DNA of 64,000 nucleotides, from NCBI GenBank assembly GCA_032433765.1, contig JAVIAB010000051.1:154345554-154409553 (forward strand), written 5' to 3'. Position 1 is the stretch's first letter. Each line of letters starts with the position of its first letter. Made by a program: the position numbers and the translations under genes. This DNA is from Megaustenia siamemsis (Eukaryota; Mollusca; Gastropoda; Stylommatophora; Ariophantidae). The notes under the pieces are model-generated. The model did not search any database, was not told where the DNA came from, and saw nothing but the letters and a program-made list of their open reading frames with translations. Of the stretch, positions 46,791 to 56,719 are shown piece by piece.

Positions 46791-48180
46791 GTGATATATA
46801 TATAGCACATATACTCTCAATATTCGTAAGACAAACTAACACAGACACGTATGACTGACAAACACAGACACACACGCAAAACAGACAAATGCAGACATAC
46901 AAATACGGAGGACAAACAAACTCAGGCATACTCGTAAGATACACAAATAGCACACAGACTTGCAAACACAGACAAACATAAGCACATGCAAGAGAGGCAG
47001 ACACATACATGAAAAATCTTACGCTCACACACCAACACAAGCAAGACAAAAAACACAGACACGCGAATTTGCAACACAAATAAACGCAGGAACATGCACA
47101 AGCAAATGTAGACAAACACATACACGATTGGCAGTCAAAAACAGATACACACAATACAAACACTGTCCGCCAGACACACGCACGCATAACACTACAAACA
47201 TAGAAAAACAAAGGTGTAAGACAATCGCAGACATAAGCACTCATAAGACAGAAAAACAACTAGACACGCGACACTAGCAAGACAGACAAACACAGATACA
47301 CAGGTGTTTGCTGTAGTCAGAAAGTAGTATTTTAGTTATACTGATAAAACAATTGCAACATACATACATAAGGATGTCACGCGGAAACTACATTCCACTC
47401 ATTCTTGAGATTGATATCCTATTGAAGTGGTTCAAATTTGTGACATTGAACAAAAATATGAATATTCTAGAACAATTAATTATTACTCTGTTGAATTTTA
47501 GTTCAATAGCGTATGAGAATAAATATATCAAAATGTGACAAATATGACCCTTTCTGTTATAAAAATAAGCATAATTTAACCACAAATATTGTAAAAAAAT
47601 ACGCTGCAGTGTTTCTTATGGGCATTTGTAATATTTTATAGCAGAATTATACTCAAGGCATGTCTGTGAACTGAGAACATTTACCATGACTACTAAAATA
47701 TCATGAACACACAGCCGTGACAAATAAATACGCAGGTGAGATAAATAAATAGACGCTAGACATACGGAATAAGCTTGTAAGATAGACAAACACAGACACA
47801 CACATGAATAGAGAAGAGAGACGAACAAACACACACGCGCACTAGATTAGCAAGACAGACAAACACAGACACAGACATAAATACGCAAGAGAGACAAATA
47901 AACAGACGCAATATATCAAACAACCGAGTGAGTTACTGCCCGTTATGTTTTACCTCGGTCTTGCCAGAGCTGCGATCGTGAAAACTAATTGAATCAATCA
48001 GCCGCAGGGCAGGCGCTTGGGACGATCAGGGGTGGGGCTGGGCGCAGTCTCTCCACTACTCATCCTCTGTCTTCAGGTGAGGAATGTCATCGTTACGGGA
48101 GAAGGGTAGGGGCTGGCAGCTCTGTCCTTATGTCGCCATCACCACAACCTTTCTATAGCTAGCGAGGCTGGTATAGTCCG
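46791..48180. other. ACAGACAAAC-type low-complexity DNA and unique stretch
   Basis: 46800-47310 and 47770-47910 are degenerate runs of gacagacaaacacagacac; 47310-47770 is AT-rich unique DNA; 47920-48180 is GC-richer without a gene signature. Open frames here, including cysteine-rich minus-strand ones, come from the repeat. Confidence 0.65.
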
Positions 48181-48718
48181 TTCCTCGATTCACGCCCCTT
48201 TTCAAAACGTGATAACTCAATAACTATTTGGTTTCAATTGTTGAAATTGTGTGTGAAAACTGTTAATTTTATGATGTTAAATTTTAAAAAAATATATTGG
48301 CAACAAATAGATGGTTAGAGTGTTGTCTTACTTACGTATATATAAATATACATAAAACTACACATAATTACTAGTCAAATAGAATATTGACATTTTCTAT
48401 TGGTCAACACTACACATGAAATTAAACAAAATAATAATATATTTGCACGGATTCGTGCGGAACTAACGACATCACGCTTCACTGTATGTGTGTTCTGGAT
48501 TCATTTCAAATGTGTAGAAAAAGTCGTTGACTGGGATCATTTTACAGAGTCTAAAGATGCGATTACTTACACTCTAAAACATTACGATCAAGATTTACCA
48601 ATATTTCAGCAGACAAAGTAAACGGGGGCTTATTTGCCACACTTATTAAACAGTGAGAAGAGAACAATGCATATGTTGGAGTTAAATAAACGGTAGTTGC
48701 ATCGCTGGGTCCGAAAAT
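48181..48718 (+). other. Possible left part of a decayed transposon
   Basis: Lies upstream of the transposase fragment at 48719 and contains aaaacgtgataactcaataac (48205-48225), loosely similar to the terminal region of the 38507/50279 family. The frame 48400-48621 (+, 73 codons) matches nothing I recognise. Confidence 0.3.
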
Positions 48719-48990
48719 GTGTATATTTATGTCCAAGGAATACAAAAAAAGAAAGGCAGTAAGCAAGTACTAGATGATTTTGAGAAACATCTTATATTCA
48801 GGCATTTTCTTTTTCAAATGTTTGCTTTGAACGAAGCAGTGACACTTAGAAAATTGAAGACTAGGCTGAGAACGAATAACGGCAGTGAAGTTTCAAAACC
48901 TACATCATGGAGAGTTGTGAGAAGTGCTGGCTTGACCTTTAGGAAGTTGCCGGTGGGTAAAAAAAAACATAATTTGTGAGAAGCCACATC
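48719..48990 (+). pseudogene. Decayed relative of the long-spacing transposase
   Basis: The frame from about 48755 reads VLDDFEKHL, ALNEAVTLRKLKTRLRTNN and SEVSKPTSWRVVRSAGLTFRK, colinear with the DNA-binding part of the transposases at 38939-40215 and 50653-51893 (MLDNFDSEL, GMNETVTIRKLKISLKKNN, IEISKSTLWRNVRAAGFTFRK). Identity is clearly lower than between those two, so this is an older or different subfamily member. An A-run frameshift (48958-48968) follows, and then NIICEKPH codons continue straight into the 23-bp array. Everything downstream, including the catalytic domain, is missing. Confidence 0.82.
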
Positions 48991-49790
48991 TGGTAGCTGT
49001 GAGAAGCTACATCTAGTAGCTGTGAAAAGCTACATCTGGTAGCTGTGAGAAGCTACATCTGTTAGCTGTGAGAAGCTACATCTGTTGGCTGTGAGAAGCT
49101 ACATCTAGTAGCTGTGAGAAGCTACATCTAGTAGCTGTGAGAAGCCACATCTAGTAGCTGTGAGAAGCCACATATAGTAGCTGTGAGAAGCCACATCTAG
49201 TAGCTGTGAGAAGCCACATCTAGTAGCTGTGAGAAGCCACATATGTTAGCTGTTAGAAGCTGCAGCTATAGATGTGAGAAGCCACATCTGGTAGTTGTGG
49301 CAAGCTACATCTGGTAGCTGTGAGAAGCCACATCTAGTAGCTGTGAGAAGCCACATATAGTAGCTGTGAGAAGCCACATCTAGTAGCTGTGAGAAGCCAC
49401 ATCTAGTAGCTGTGAGAAGCCACATATGTTAGCTGTTAGAAGCTGCAGCTATAGATGTGAGAAGCCACATCTGGTAGTTGTGGCAAGCTACATCTGGTAG
49501 CTGTGAGAAGCCACATCTAGTAGCTGTGAGAAGCCACATCTAGTAGCTGTGAGAAGCCACATCTGTTAGCTGTGAGAAGCTGTATCTATAGATGTGAGAA
49601 GCTACATCTGGTAGCTGTGAGAAGCCACGTCTAGTAGCTGTGAGAAGCCGCATCTAGTAGCTGTGAGAAGCTACATCTAGTAGCTGTGAGAAGCCACATC
49701 TAGTAGCTGTGAGAAGCCACATCTAGTAGCTGTGAGAAGCCACATCTGATAGCTGTGAGAGGCCACATCTAGTAGCTGTGAGATAGCACG
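48976..49790. repeat. Minisatellite, 23-bp unit, derived from transposase codons
   Basis: About 35 copies of a 23-bp unit with core tgtgagaagccacatctagt. The first unit is in register with the transposase segment encoding ICEKPH-VV-RS, which in the intact copy at 39760-39790 contains the 8-bp repeat tgagaagc (reverse complement gcttctca at 39760-39767 and 39783-39790) exactly 23 bp apart. Subtypes differ as caca/taca and ctag/ctgg/ctgtt. A block of about 183 bp carrying agctgcagctatagatgtg is duplicated (near 49241 and 49424). Confidence 0.93.
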
Positions 49791-50043
49791 TGTGGACAAA
49801 ACAATAAAATATAATTAGGTTTGTGTCAAACGGAAAGTACAAAATGTAATGGGCTACTAGTGAAAGGGGAATAATGAAAGGTATGAGGTATGTGATGTGC
49901 GTACAATGAAAGGTACTAAAACTATCATGGGGAGGAAATACATTTAATAAGCGTAGCCTGGGGTAACATCATGGCACGGCCAATGATGGAGTCAAGTGCA
50001 GCTATAAAAGAGACGCTTGTGTTGGTCCACTTGTTATATTTTA
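49791..50043. other. Short unique stretch
   Basis: Nothing recognised between the 23-bp array and a SINE-A fragment. Confidence 0.5.
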
Positions 50044-50219
50044 GAGGTCGGGTTGGATCCTGATCGACGGCTTCAGGGTTCATCCAGCCTTAAATAGGTA
50101 CCGGAATAATTTTTTTCTGAGACAGTAAAGCGGCATGGGCGTAAGACCGACCAAATTATGGTCACTAACACCATATTCCTAATACGCCACTTTGCGTGAC
50201 GGGGCTCTTTACTTTACTT
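50044..50219 (+). mobile_element. SINE-A copy, 5'-truncated
   Basis: Begins just before the B box (gggttggatcctg), then catccagccttaaataggta and the acgccactttgcgtgacggg hairpin, ending in ctctttactttactt. The A box is missing. Confidence 0.82.
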
Positions 50220-50652
50220 GTTTTCTTGTGCTGGTCTACTCTCTTTCTTGCTCCACGACAATTTTTATTGGCCCACTATAGCTTGGTTAATAACTCGTGC
50301 CCAACTTTTAAAATCGATAGCTTTTTAACCGCTTGCTGTAAGTTATTAAAAATTTGCATGTAAAGTTATAATGATTAGAACCCAACAGGGAATTAATTTC
50401 ATTTTAAAAAAACATTTGGTTATTATTGTTGCTTATTTAATTTATATAAATTTATAACGACACATTGATGTAGTTCAAAACTTAATGTTTACAGTATTTT
50501 AAGTTAAAAATAGCGAGTAAAAATCCATACACGGTACAATTGACGTTTTTGCACGCTTTCGCCGTGTTTTTTTTTACACAATTAGACACTTGAGAAAATG
50601 TGTTCCATTTACGTTCATTCATAGGTGGAGACGTGGAACGATAACATTTATC

Positions 50653-51893
50653 ATGAGTCTTAAAATGAAATTCTGCAGTTTACAAAACATCGCAATAAAA
50701 ATGTATGACTATTTTTGCAAAGAGGCTAAACGAGGAAGATTATTTCATTCTTTAGAAAACCCTGAGAATAGGACAAGACACATTTTGGATTTATCTAAAC
50801 GGTCATTTAATCGCTGGATTCAAGCACGTGACCGTCAATGTTCAAAATATACAAAATCACAAGGAAGAGCAAAAATGTTGGATAATTTCGACAGTGAACT
50901 TATTAGAAGTGAAATTCGCAAAATGTTGGGTATGAATGAAACTGTTACAATAAGAAAATTAAAAATTTCGCTGAAAAAGAACAACAGTATTGAAATATCA
51001 AAGTCTACATTATGGAGGAATGTGAGAGCTGCAGGCTTTACATTCAGAAAGTATTCCAATGGACGAAACATCATCTGTGAGAAGCCACATATGAGAAGCA
51101 AGTACTTACGTGAAGTAAAAGAGGTGCGCAAGCAAGGTTATGATATTGTGTACTTGGATGAAACATGGATCAATGCTCACCACACTAACCAAAGGGAATG
51201 GCAGTCATCAGATGGAAAGATTAAGAGATTAATACCTAGCAGCAAAGGACAGCGCTTGATAATTGCTCTTGCAGGTAGTCAACAACATGGACTAATACAG
51301 AATGCAGAGCTCATTTTTCTTTCAAAATCCATAGACAATCGGGATTATCACTCTGAGATGAATGGTCACATATTTAGACATTGGATTGAAAATTCTGTTC
51401 TCCCATCACTAGATCGACCATCTTGCCTAATAATGGACAATGCAGCGTACCACAACATTGTTGCACTTGAAGATAAAGTCCCGACGTCATCCAGTACAAA
51501 AGATGCTATTAAGATATGGCTCACAAAGGAGCACATACAATTTAATAACATGTAAAGCAAAAACAAAGGACACAGATTTTTCAAATAGATAAGATTATCC
51601 AAGAGCACGGTCATATAAGTTTGAGGCTGCCACCTTACCATGCTCATTAAAATCCAATAGAACTAATCTGGGCAAAATTAAAAGGACAAGTGGCAGATGA
51701 AAATACAACATTCAAAATATGCGATGTAAAGACTCTTGCTAATCTCGCTTTATTAAATATAGACAAAGATTATTGGGCTAAATGTGAAGACCACGTCTTA
51801 AAACAGGAAGAGGAATATTGGAAAAATGATGGTTTGTGGAATGTTCAACCCCAAACAGTTATTAATCTTTTAGACTCGTCTGATTCAGAATGA
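50653..51893 (+). pseudogene. Transposase of copy 2 (deletions and stops)
   Basis: Same enzyme as 38939-40215. The likely start is 50653 (MSLKMKFCS), with in-frame upstream ATG codons from 50590. The first catalytic D (VYLDETW) and second D (CLIMDNAAYH) are intact in the frame to 51555. Lesions: loss of three codons after ICEKPH (about 51090); a 28-bp deletion after NNM (about 51552) with gta at both edges, which shifts the frame and stops at 51555; and a TAA in place of the leucine just before NPIELIW (about 51648). The C-terminal frame 51690-51893 is open to the same DSSDSE end as copy 1. Inactive, but most of it can still be aligned codon for codon with copy 1. Confidence 0.9.
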
Positions 51894-52026
51894 AAGTATA
51901 TAGCCCCCACAATGTTGGCCCCTATATTACCTTAAATTAGTTCAACAAACGGTCCTTATCAGGACCACACAACTATGAAAATTGGACATACAGGTATACC
52001 TTGATATTATCGTCCGTCCTCGAACT

Positions 52027-52284
52027 ATCTATCTATCTATTGACCTTTCGAGCCGTAACCGGCCCATAGGGCGTAGACCAAGATACACCTTCTCATATAT
52101 GAATTTTTGTTCTAGCAGTTTTCTTTTAAAGATATTTTATCAAATCTCGCCATCTGTCTCTGTTCTGTGCAAGCAGTTCTATCTCATTGAGGGAGCCGAT
52201 TCCTGCTGCTCTTGCCTCTCTCATCAATGTTCTTCTCAGTGTCTCCCTGGGTCTTCCTCTTTTTCTTTTACCTGTTGTTTCCCA
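52027..52284 (-). mobile_element. 258-bp LINE insertion in transposon copy 2
   Basis: Bounded by the perfect 10-bp repeat tcctcgaact (52017-52026 and 52285-52294); copy 1 has a single tcctcgaact-equivalent at the matching place with no insert. On the minus strand it holds the last 52 codons of a LINE ORF2, a short 3' untranslated region containing ggccggttacggctcgaaag, and an ATAG tetranucleotide tail at 52027-52040. Confidence 0.93.
52126..52284 (-). pseudogene. LINE ORF2 C-terminal 52 codons (5'-truncated)
   Basis: The frame is open from the 5' junction to a TAA at 52126-52128: TGKRKRGRPRETLRRTL, then IELLAQNRDRWRDLIKYL. The K-RGRPR-T-RR ... NRDRWR pattern is the common C-terminal end of non-LTR retrotransposon polymerases. 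No stop or frameshift interrupts it, so the insertion looks recent compared with other LINE tails in the window. Truncation happened at reverse transcription, as is usual for LINEs. The clade is not assigned. Confidence 0.85.
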
Positions 52285-52627
52285 TCCTCGAACTGAGAAG
52301 ACAATAATTCTCCTGGTATTTCCCCATTACGGCCACGCCTTTAACTAGTGAAAATTAATCATAGACCAGCAACTACGGTAATTTCTATTATTTAGGGGTT
52401 CACAATTTACAATTTTGACAAACATCAAAGAAATTCGCCGCTTTAAGAAAACTGCATTTGAAAAATTTCAACAGTTTTTAACAAACGGTTACTGAGCAAT
52501 ATCGTTTTGAAGTTGGGCAAGTGATTTGAAACGAGCTATAGCTATTTTGATGGTCCACTTTACTAGTTTTGGCCAACAGGTTATTTGACTGACTCACTGG
52601 CTATTTCAGGCCCACAGATTAATTGTA

Positions 52628-52880
52628 ATAAAGTAAAGTACCCCGTCACGCCAAGTGGCGTATTGGGAAATATGGTGTTAGTGACCATATATTTTACAGA
52701 CCTTCAGCACATGATTTTTGGGGTAAAGTGGTCAGTATTACGCCCGTGCTGCTTTACTTTCCCAGAAAAAAATCCGGTACCCATTTAAGGCTGGGTGAAC
52801 CCGGAAGCCGTCGGTTGGGATCGAACCCTACCCCTTGTCCTTTGTAGTCCAGTTCACTAACCACTGAGCTATCGCAGCTC
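52628..52880 (-). mobile_element. SINE-A, full length, 16-bp perfect target duplication
   Basis: The best-defined copy: 253 bp from the agtaaag tail (52628-52638) to the cagctc head (52875-52880), with B box ggttcgatccc at about 52817-52827 and A box tagctcagtggt at about 52862-52873 on the minus strand. The exact 16-bp repeat ccacagattaattgta flanks it at 52612-52627 and 52881-52896. Perfect duplications and intact promoter boxes make it the youngest-looking copy. Confidence 0.95.
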
Positions 52881-53149
52881 CCACAGATTAATTGTAGGTT
52901 CACTATTTTCTTAGTCCACTGACTACTATGACGACCCACTGCTTACTTGGATGACCCACTGGTTATTTTGAAGGCGCACTAATTTATTTGTATGACCCAC
53001 TGACTACATTGATGACCCACTGACGACATTGATGACCCACTGACTACTTTGATGACCCACTGACTACTTTGATGGCCTACAGACTATTTTTAGCCCATTG
53101 ACTATTTCTGGGGCAAAAAATATTTCTTTTTTGCCCACTGACTATTAAT

Positions 53150-53400
53150 CATGGTGAGCAGACAAACAAATGAAAAGACGATTAGAGGCCACAGGGATGA
53201 AATTTCTCAGAAGAATGTTGAAAGTTTCTGGACAGCTAAAAACGACAAAGGACGACAAAGAGAGAAAATGCTAGACACTTGGTGTGTCATGGCATAGCAA
53301 ACAGTCAACAACAGAACTTATACGATGCCACTGTAGGTAGAAGACGTGGTAGGACATGATCGCCTACGCCAACCGGTATGGCACATGATGATGATGATAC
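53150..53400 (+). mobile_element. RTE-type LINE 3' end with internal deletion
   Basis: Translates as MKFLRRMLKVSWTAK near 53198-53242, then jumps to GRQREKMLD near 53250-53275 (the FGH and KIEG segment is deleted), and ends with the Y-N-YGT-like stop region and an ATGATGATG tail (53386-53398). Same family as 28136-28586. Confidence 0.78.
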
Positions 53401-54235
53401 TATTTATATGACACGCTAACTATTTTGAAGGCACACTGACTATATTATGACCACTGACTATTTTGACGGCACACTGACTATATTATGACCCTCTGACTAT
53501 TTTGGAGGCACACTGACTATTTTATGACACACTTACTATATTGATGACACACTGACTATATTATGACACACTGACTATAGTATGACCCACTGACTATTTT
53601 GGAGGAACACTGACTATATTATGACACACTGACTATATTATGACCCACTGGCTATTTTGGAGGCACACTGACTATATTATGACACACTGACTATATTATG
53701 ACACACTGACTATGTTATGACACACTGACTATAGTATGACCCACTGACTATTTTGGAGGAACACTGACTATATTATGACACGCTGACTATATTATGACCC
53801 ACTGGCTATTTTGGAGGCACACTGACTATATTATGACACACTGACTATATTATGACACACTGACTATGTTATGACACGCTGACTATATTATGACCCACTG
53901 ACTATTTTGGAGGAACACTGACTATATTATGACACACTGACTATATTATGACCCACTGTCTATTTTGGAGGCACACTGACTATATTATGACCCACTGGCT
54001 ATTTTGGAGGCACACTGACTATATTATGACTCACTGGCTATTTTGGAGGCACACTGACTATATTATGACCCACTGGCTATTTTGGAGGCACACTGACTAT
54101 ATTATGACCCACTGACTATTTTGAAGGCACACTGGCTATTTTGATGGTTCTGACTATTTTTGTCCCACTTACGTTTTTTGTCCATACTTTCTTCACCCAC
54201 TGACTATTTTGAAGACCCATTAATTATTCTTTAAG

Positions 54236-54850
54236 TACACTGACTGTTTGGTATCATTTTCTAATAACTGAAATTGATAATCATTTGAAAATGATACCAA
54301 AATAAGGATATCAAATGCAAGAGTAGATTTTGTTGCACTGGGAAACATATGGAAGTCCAAAGAAAATAGATTAAATACAAAAATAAAAATGTTCAACTCC
54401 AATGCTAAATTAGTCCTATTATATGGCTGTGAAACATGGAGAACAACACAAATGACAATCATGAAGATACAGACTTTCATTAATATATGCTTACACAGAA
54501 CAAATGGATGGAAATGGCAGGACAAATCACTAACATAGAATTATGGAAATGTACCAGTCAAATACCAGTGGATAGAGATACAACGAAGACGAAGGCGCTG
54601 GATAGGACACACACTTCGGAAGCCAACTGAGAGTATTACACAACAAGCCATTTTTTGGAATCCCCAGGGGGAAAGAAAAAGAGGAAGACCAAAGAATTAT
54701 TGGATAAGACAGACAGAAGCAGAGATGAAGATGATAGGGAAGACATGGAATGATCTTAAAAGAATGGCAAGAAACAGAATGACTTGGAACGTGTTTGTTG
54801 AAGATCTATGCTCCACAGGGAGCTGAAAGCTAGAAGAAGAAGACACTAAC
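54236..54850 (+). mobile_element. LINE-A copy c: ORF2 C-terminal end with empty SINE site
   Basis: The longest LINE-A copy: LGNIWKSKENRLNTKIKMF near 54338-54393, then VLLYGCETWRTTQMTIMKIQ near 54412-54471, R-RWIGHTLRKPTESITQQA near 54583-54642, NPQGERKRGRPKNYW near 54660-54705 and FVEDLCSTGS near 54796-54828, followed by an AGA-triplet tail. One in-frame stop near 54535. The sequence attatggaaatgtaccag at about 54540-54557 is the unoccupied equivalent of the SINE site in copy a. The left limit of the LINE is uncertain; 54243-54303 includes a small inverted repeat (ggtatcattttc / gaaaatgatacc). Confidence 0.82.
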
Positions 54851-54942
54851 TGTTTCAACGACGCACCAACTCCAGGAGAGACGAAATAAAATTCATGTAT
54901 GGCATCCGCATCGAAACTTCAGACACTAGATCTCAGGCGAGA

Positions 54943-54999
<57 letters not shown>

Positions 55000-55374
55000 G
55001 ATCAGGACTCAATCAGAGTAGGATTCCAGACTCTCACATGAAGTCAGCTGTCAGGTTAAGTGTGTTGATCGCCCCCACAGACAGAACATCACAATTAAAG
55101 TCTGCCAGATCAACTCTGACCGAACACCCGTTAATACGTTGCACTGTGTTCTACACAAGGACTGTGCACCCTGATAAGCTGCTCCTAGCACAGGCTAGTG
55201 TTAGACCTGCTCTCGATTATACACCGATATTCATACCTACTTTTTGATTGGCTAGTTCGAGTGGCGGAAGGAGGTAGCAAAATAAAATATAAAGAAAGAA
55301 GGTGGGCAGTTTGTAGCAGAATTTCAGTATTAAGCATGTTTAATATATTTTTTTTTCGTCCGCCAGCTTTTACC
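54851..55374. other. TC microsatellite and unique stretch
   Basis: TC dinucleotide run at 54943-54997. The frames 55038-55247 and 55198-55398 (+) have no recognised motif. Confidence 0.5.
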
Positions 55375-55682
55375 TTTGATGAAGTCCCTAGAAACTAGGA
55401 ACTGATTTTTGCGTGTTAATCCATTTTTTCCCAGGCGGCCGTGTGCCCAGGGGTCCCTCGCCGCACAAATAGACAACTCCGACTTCGGAGGTACTCATAT
55501 TTTTTTTGGTCGATGAGTAGTAATTGACGTTTCAAGTCGGGCCTCGCTGCTGAGACCTGGGGTGGTTGCCGCAGAGAGAAATCATGAATAAAAATCCCAA
55601 CCGGTGTAGTGTAGCTGGGATTTGAACCCACAACCTCTCTGTCTCGAGGCCGGCGTCTTGCCTCGAGACCAACCAGTCCGCA
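55375..55682 (-). mobile_element. tRNA-derived SINE, family B, with head
   Basis: On the minus strand it starts with a tRNA-like head: A box tggttggtctcgag (55661-55674) and B box gggttcaaatccc (55617-55629). The body shared with 33145-33372 follows (ttctctctgcggcaaccacc; the ctccgacttcggag palindrome; ctagtttctagggacttc at the end). A genuine tRNA gene is unlikely because the body is repeated without the head elsewhere. Confidence 0.82.
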
Positions 55683-55691
55683 TGTTCAATA

Positions 55692-55895
55692 TGACATCAT
55701 TCGGTTACAACTGAGAAAATAGAGGGAAAGGGAGATCGCTGATAACAAAGAGAGAAGATATCAGATAGTTGGGTGTCATGACACGGTAAACAGTCAACAA
55801 CAGAAATGATACGATGTATTGTGAATAGAGAACTGCGGTAGGATATGATTGCTTATGCCAACCGGTATGGCACATGATGATGATGAATATGACAG
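55692..55895 (+). mobile_element. RTE-type LINE 3' end
   Basis: Translation holds TTEKIEGKG, KREKISDSWVS, QSTTEMIRCIVNREL and DMIAYANRYGT then TGA and an ATGATGATGA tail (55875-55888): the same C-terminal landmarks as 28150-28586, with three stops or frame changes. Confidence 0.78.
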
Positions 55896-55937
55896 CAGGG
55901 CAAAAACATTGGGCGAATAGGGAAGGGCGGAGAGAGA

Positions 55938-56081
<144 letters not shown>

Positions 56082-56192
56082 GTAAGTAATGCTTGCTTGC
56101 GTTCGCCCGATGACTTAAGGAGTGTACCTCGTCATCATCCGCCCTTAACAGGACGTTAAGTAGGCGTGCCTGCGTTGTGTTGTTGTTTACAG

Positions 56193-56433
56193 TATAACTG
56201 TGATATTTGCGCCTTTCGGCCCAACACATCCGACTTTAGCATGACATTTTTGAGTACCGGGTTGTCTTCCCTCTTCGATCCCTACTCGCTTGGCCAGACT
56301 AGACAGGTTAGTCTGTTACTAGAGGCACCACGGAGAGATGGAGCAGGGTCTGGATGGTTCTGGTTCACCGATCCTGGCGCAAGCCATCAGCTGTGGACCG
56401 CTGACAACTTTCAGCTCTGGTGCTGGGAGGCGC
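56193..56433 (+). CDS. Candidate internal exon, function unknown
   Basis: Preceded by a pyrimidine-rich acceptor (tgttgtttacag, AG at 56191-56192) and followed by a consensus donor (gtaagt at 56434-56439). It is open in one frame for 80 codons plus one base, phase 0 to 1, and translates YNCDICAFRPNTSDFSMTF through GSGWFWFTDPGASHQLW to WCWEAR. Composition (Trp, Cys, balanced codons, no repeats) is unlike the surrounding low-complexity DNA. A weaker internal donor (gttagt, 56307) would give an exon of 38 codons. No family recognised, no partner exons identified; an unrelated open stretch remains possible. Confidence 0.33.
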
Positions 56434-56439
56434 GTAAGT

Positions 56440-56684
56440 AATTAGAATAAACTAACGGAAATATATTTTTTTTTTATAGAGCAATGGAGGCAGAAAACAA
56501 GGAGAGACGATAGATGCCTCGTAATGCAATCGATCTAAAATGTGAGATGGAGAGAAGATGCGGGGAATAAGAGAATAGACACGTGGATGAGAATGTGCCG
56601 TAGAAGGTCGCAACATGTAATAATAATCAGAATTTAAAAGACATTATTTTTTTTTAATAGACGACATAAGATAATGACGGATGG

Positions 56685-56719
<35 letters not shown>

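Larger units (their letters stand above)
50279..52538 (+). mobile_element. Tc1/mariner-superfamily transposon with long D-E spacing, copy 2
   Basis: A 2260-bp element flanked by TA (50277-50278 and 52539-52540) with the same terminal repeats as copy 1 (tagcttgg...cgagcta). It is longer than copy 1 because of a 258-bp LINE insertion at 52027-52284, and it has a 28-bp deletion in the transposase. It landed in degenerate ggtccactgactattt-type repeats that continue to 54235. Confidence 0.92.
52541..54235. repeat. Minisatellite, about 19-bp unit
   Basis: Degenerate array of cactgactatattatgaca with 20- to 21-bp variants (cactgactattttggaggc). The core at 53400-54140 is the most regular and shows a repeated multi-unit block (ggaacactgactatattatg at 53605, 53757 and 53910). 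The left part is interrupted by a SINE-A and an RTE fragment, and outlying diverged units may extend left of transposon copy 2. Confidence 0.93.

Noticed and set aside
46777..47259. Cysteine-rich minus-strand frame as a secreted protein
   Set aside because: It is the complement of degenerate acagacaaacac repeats; other frames are open too.
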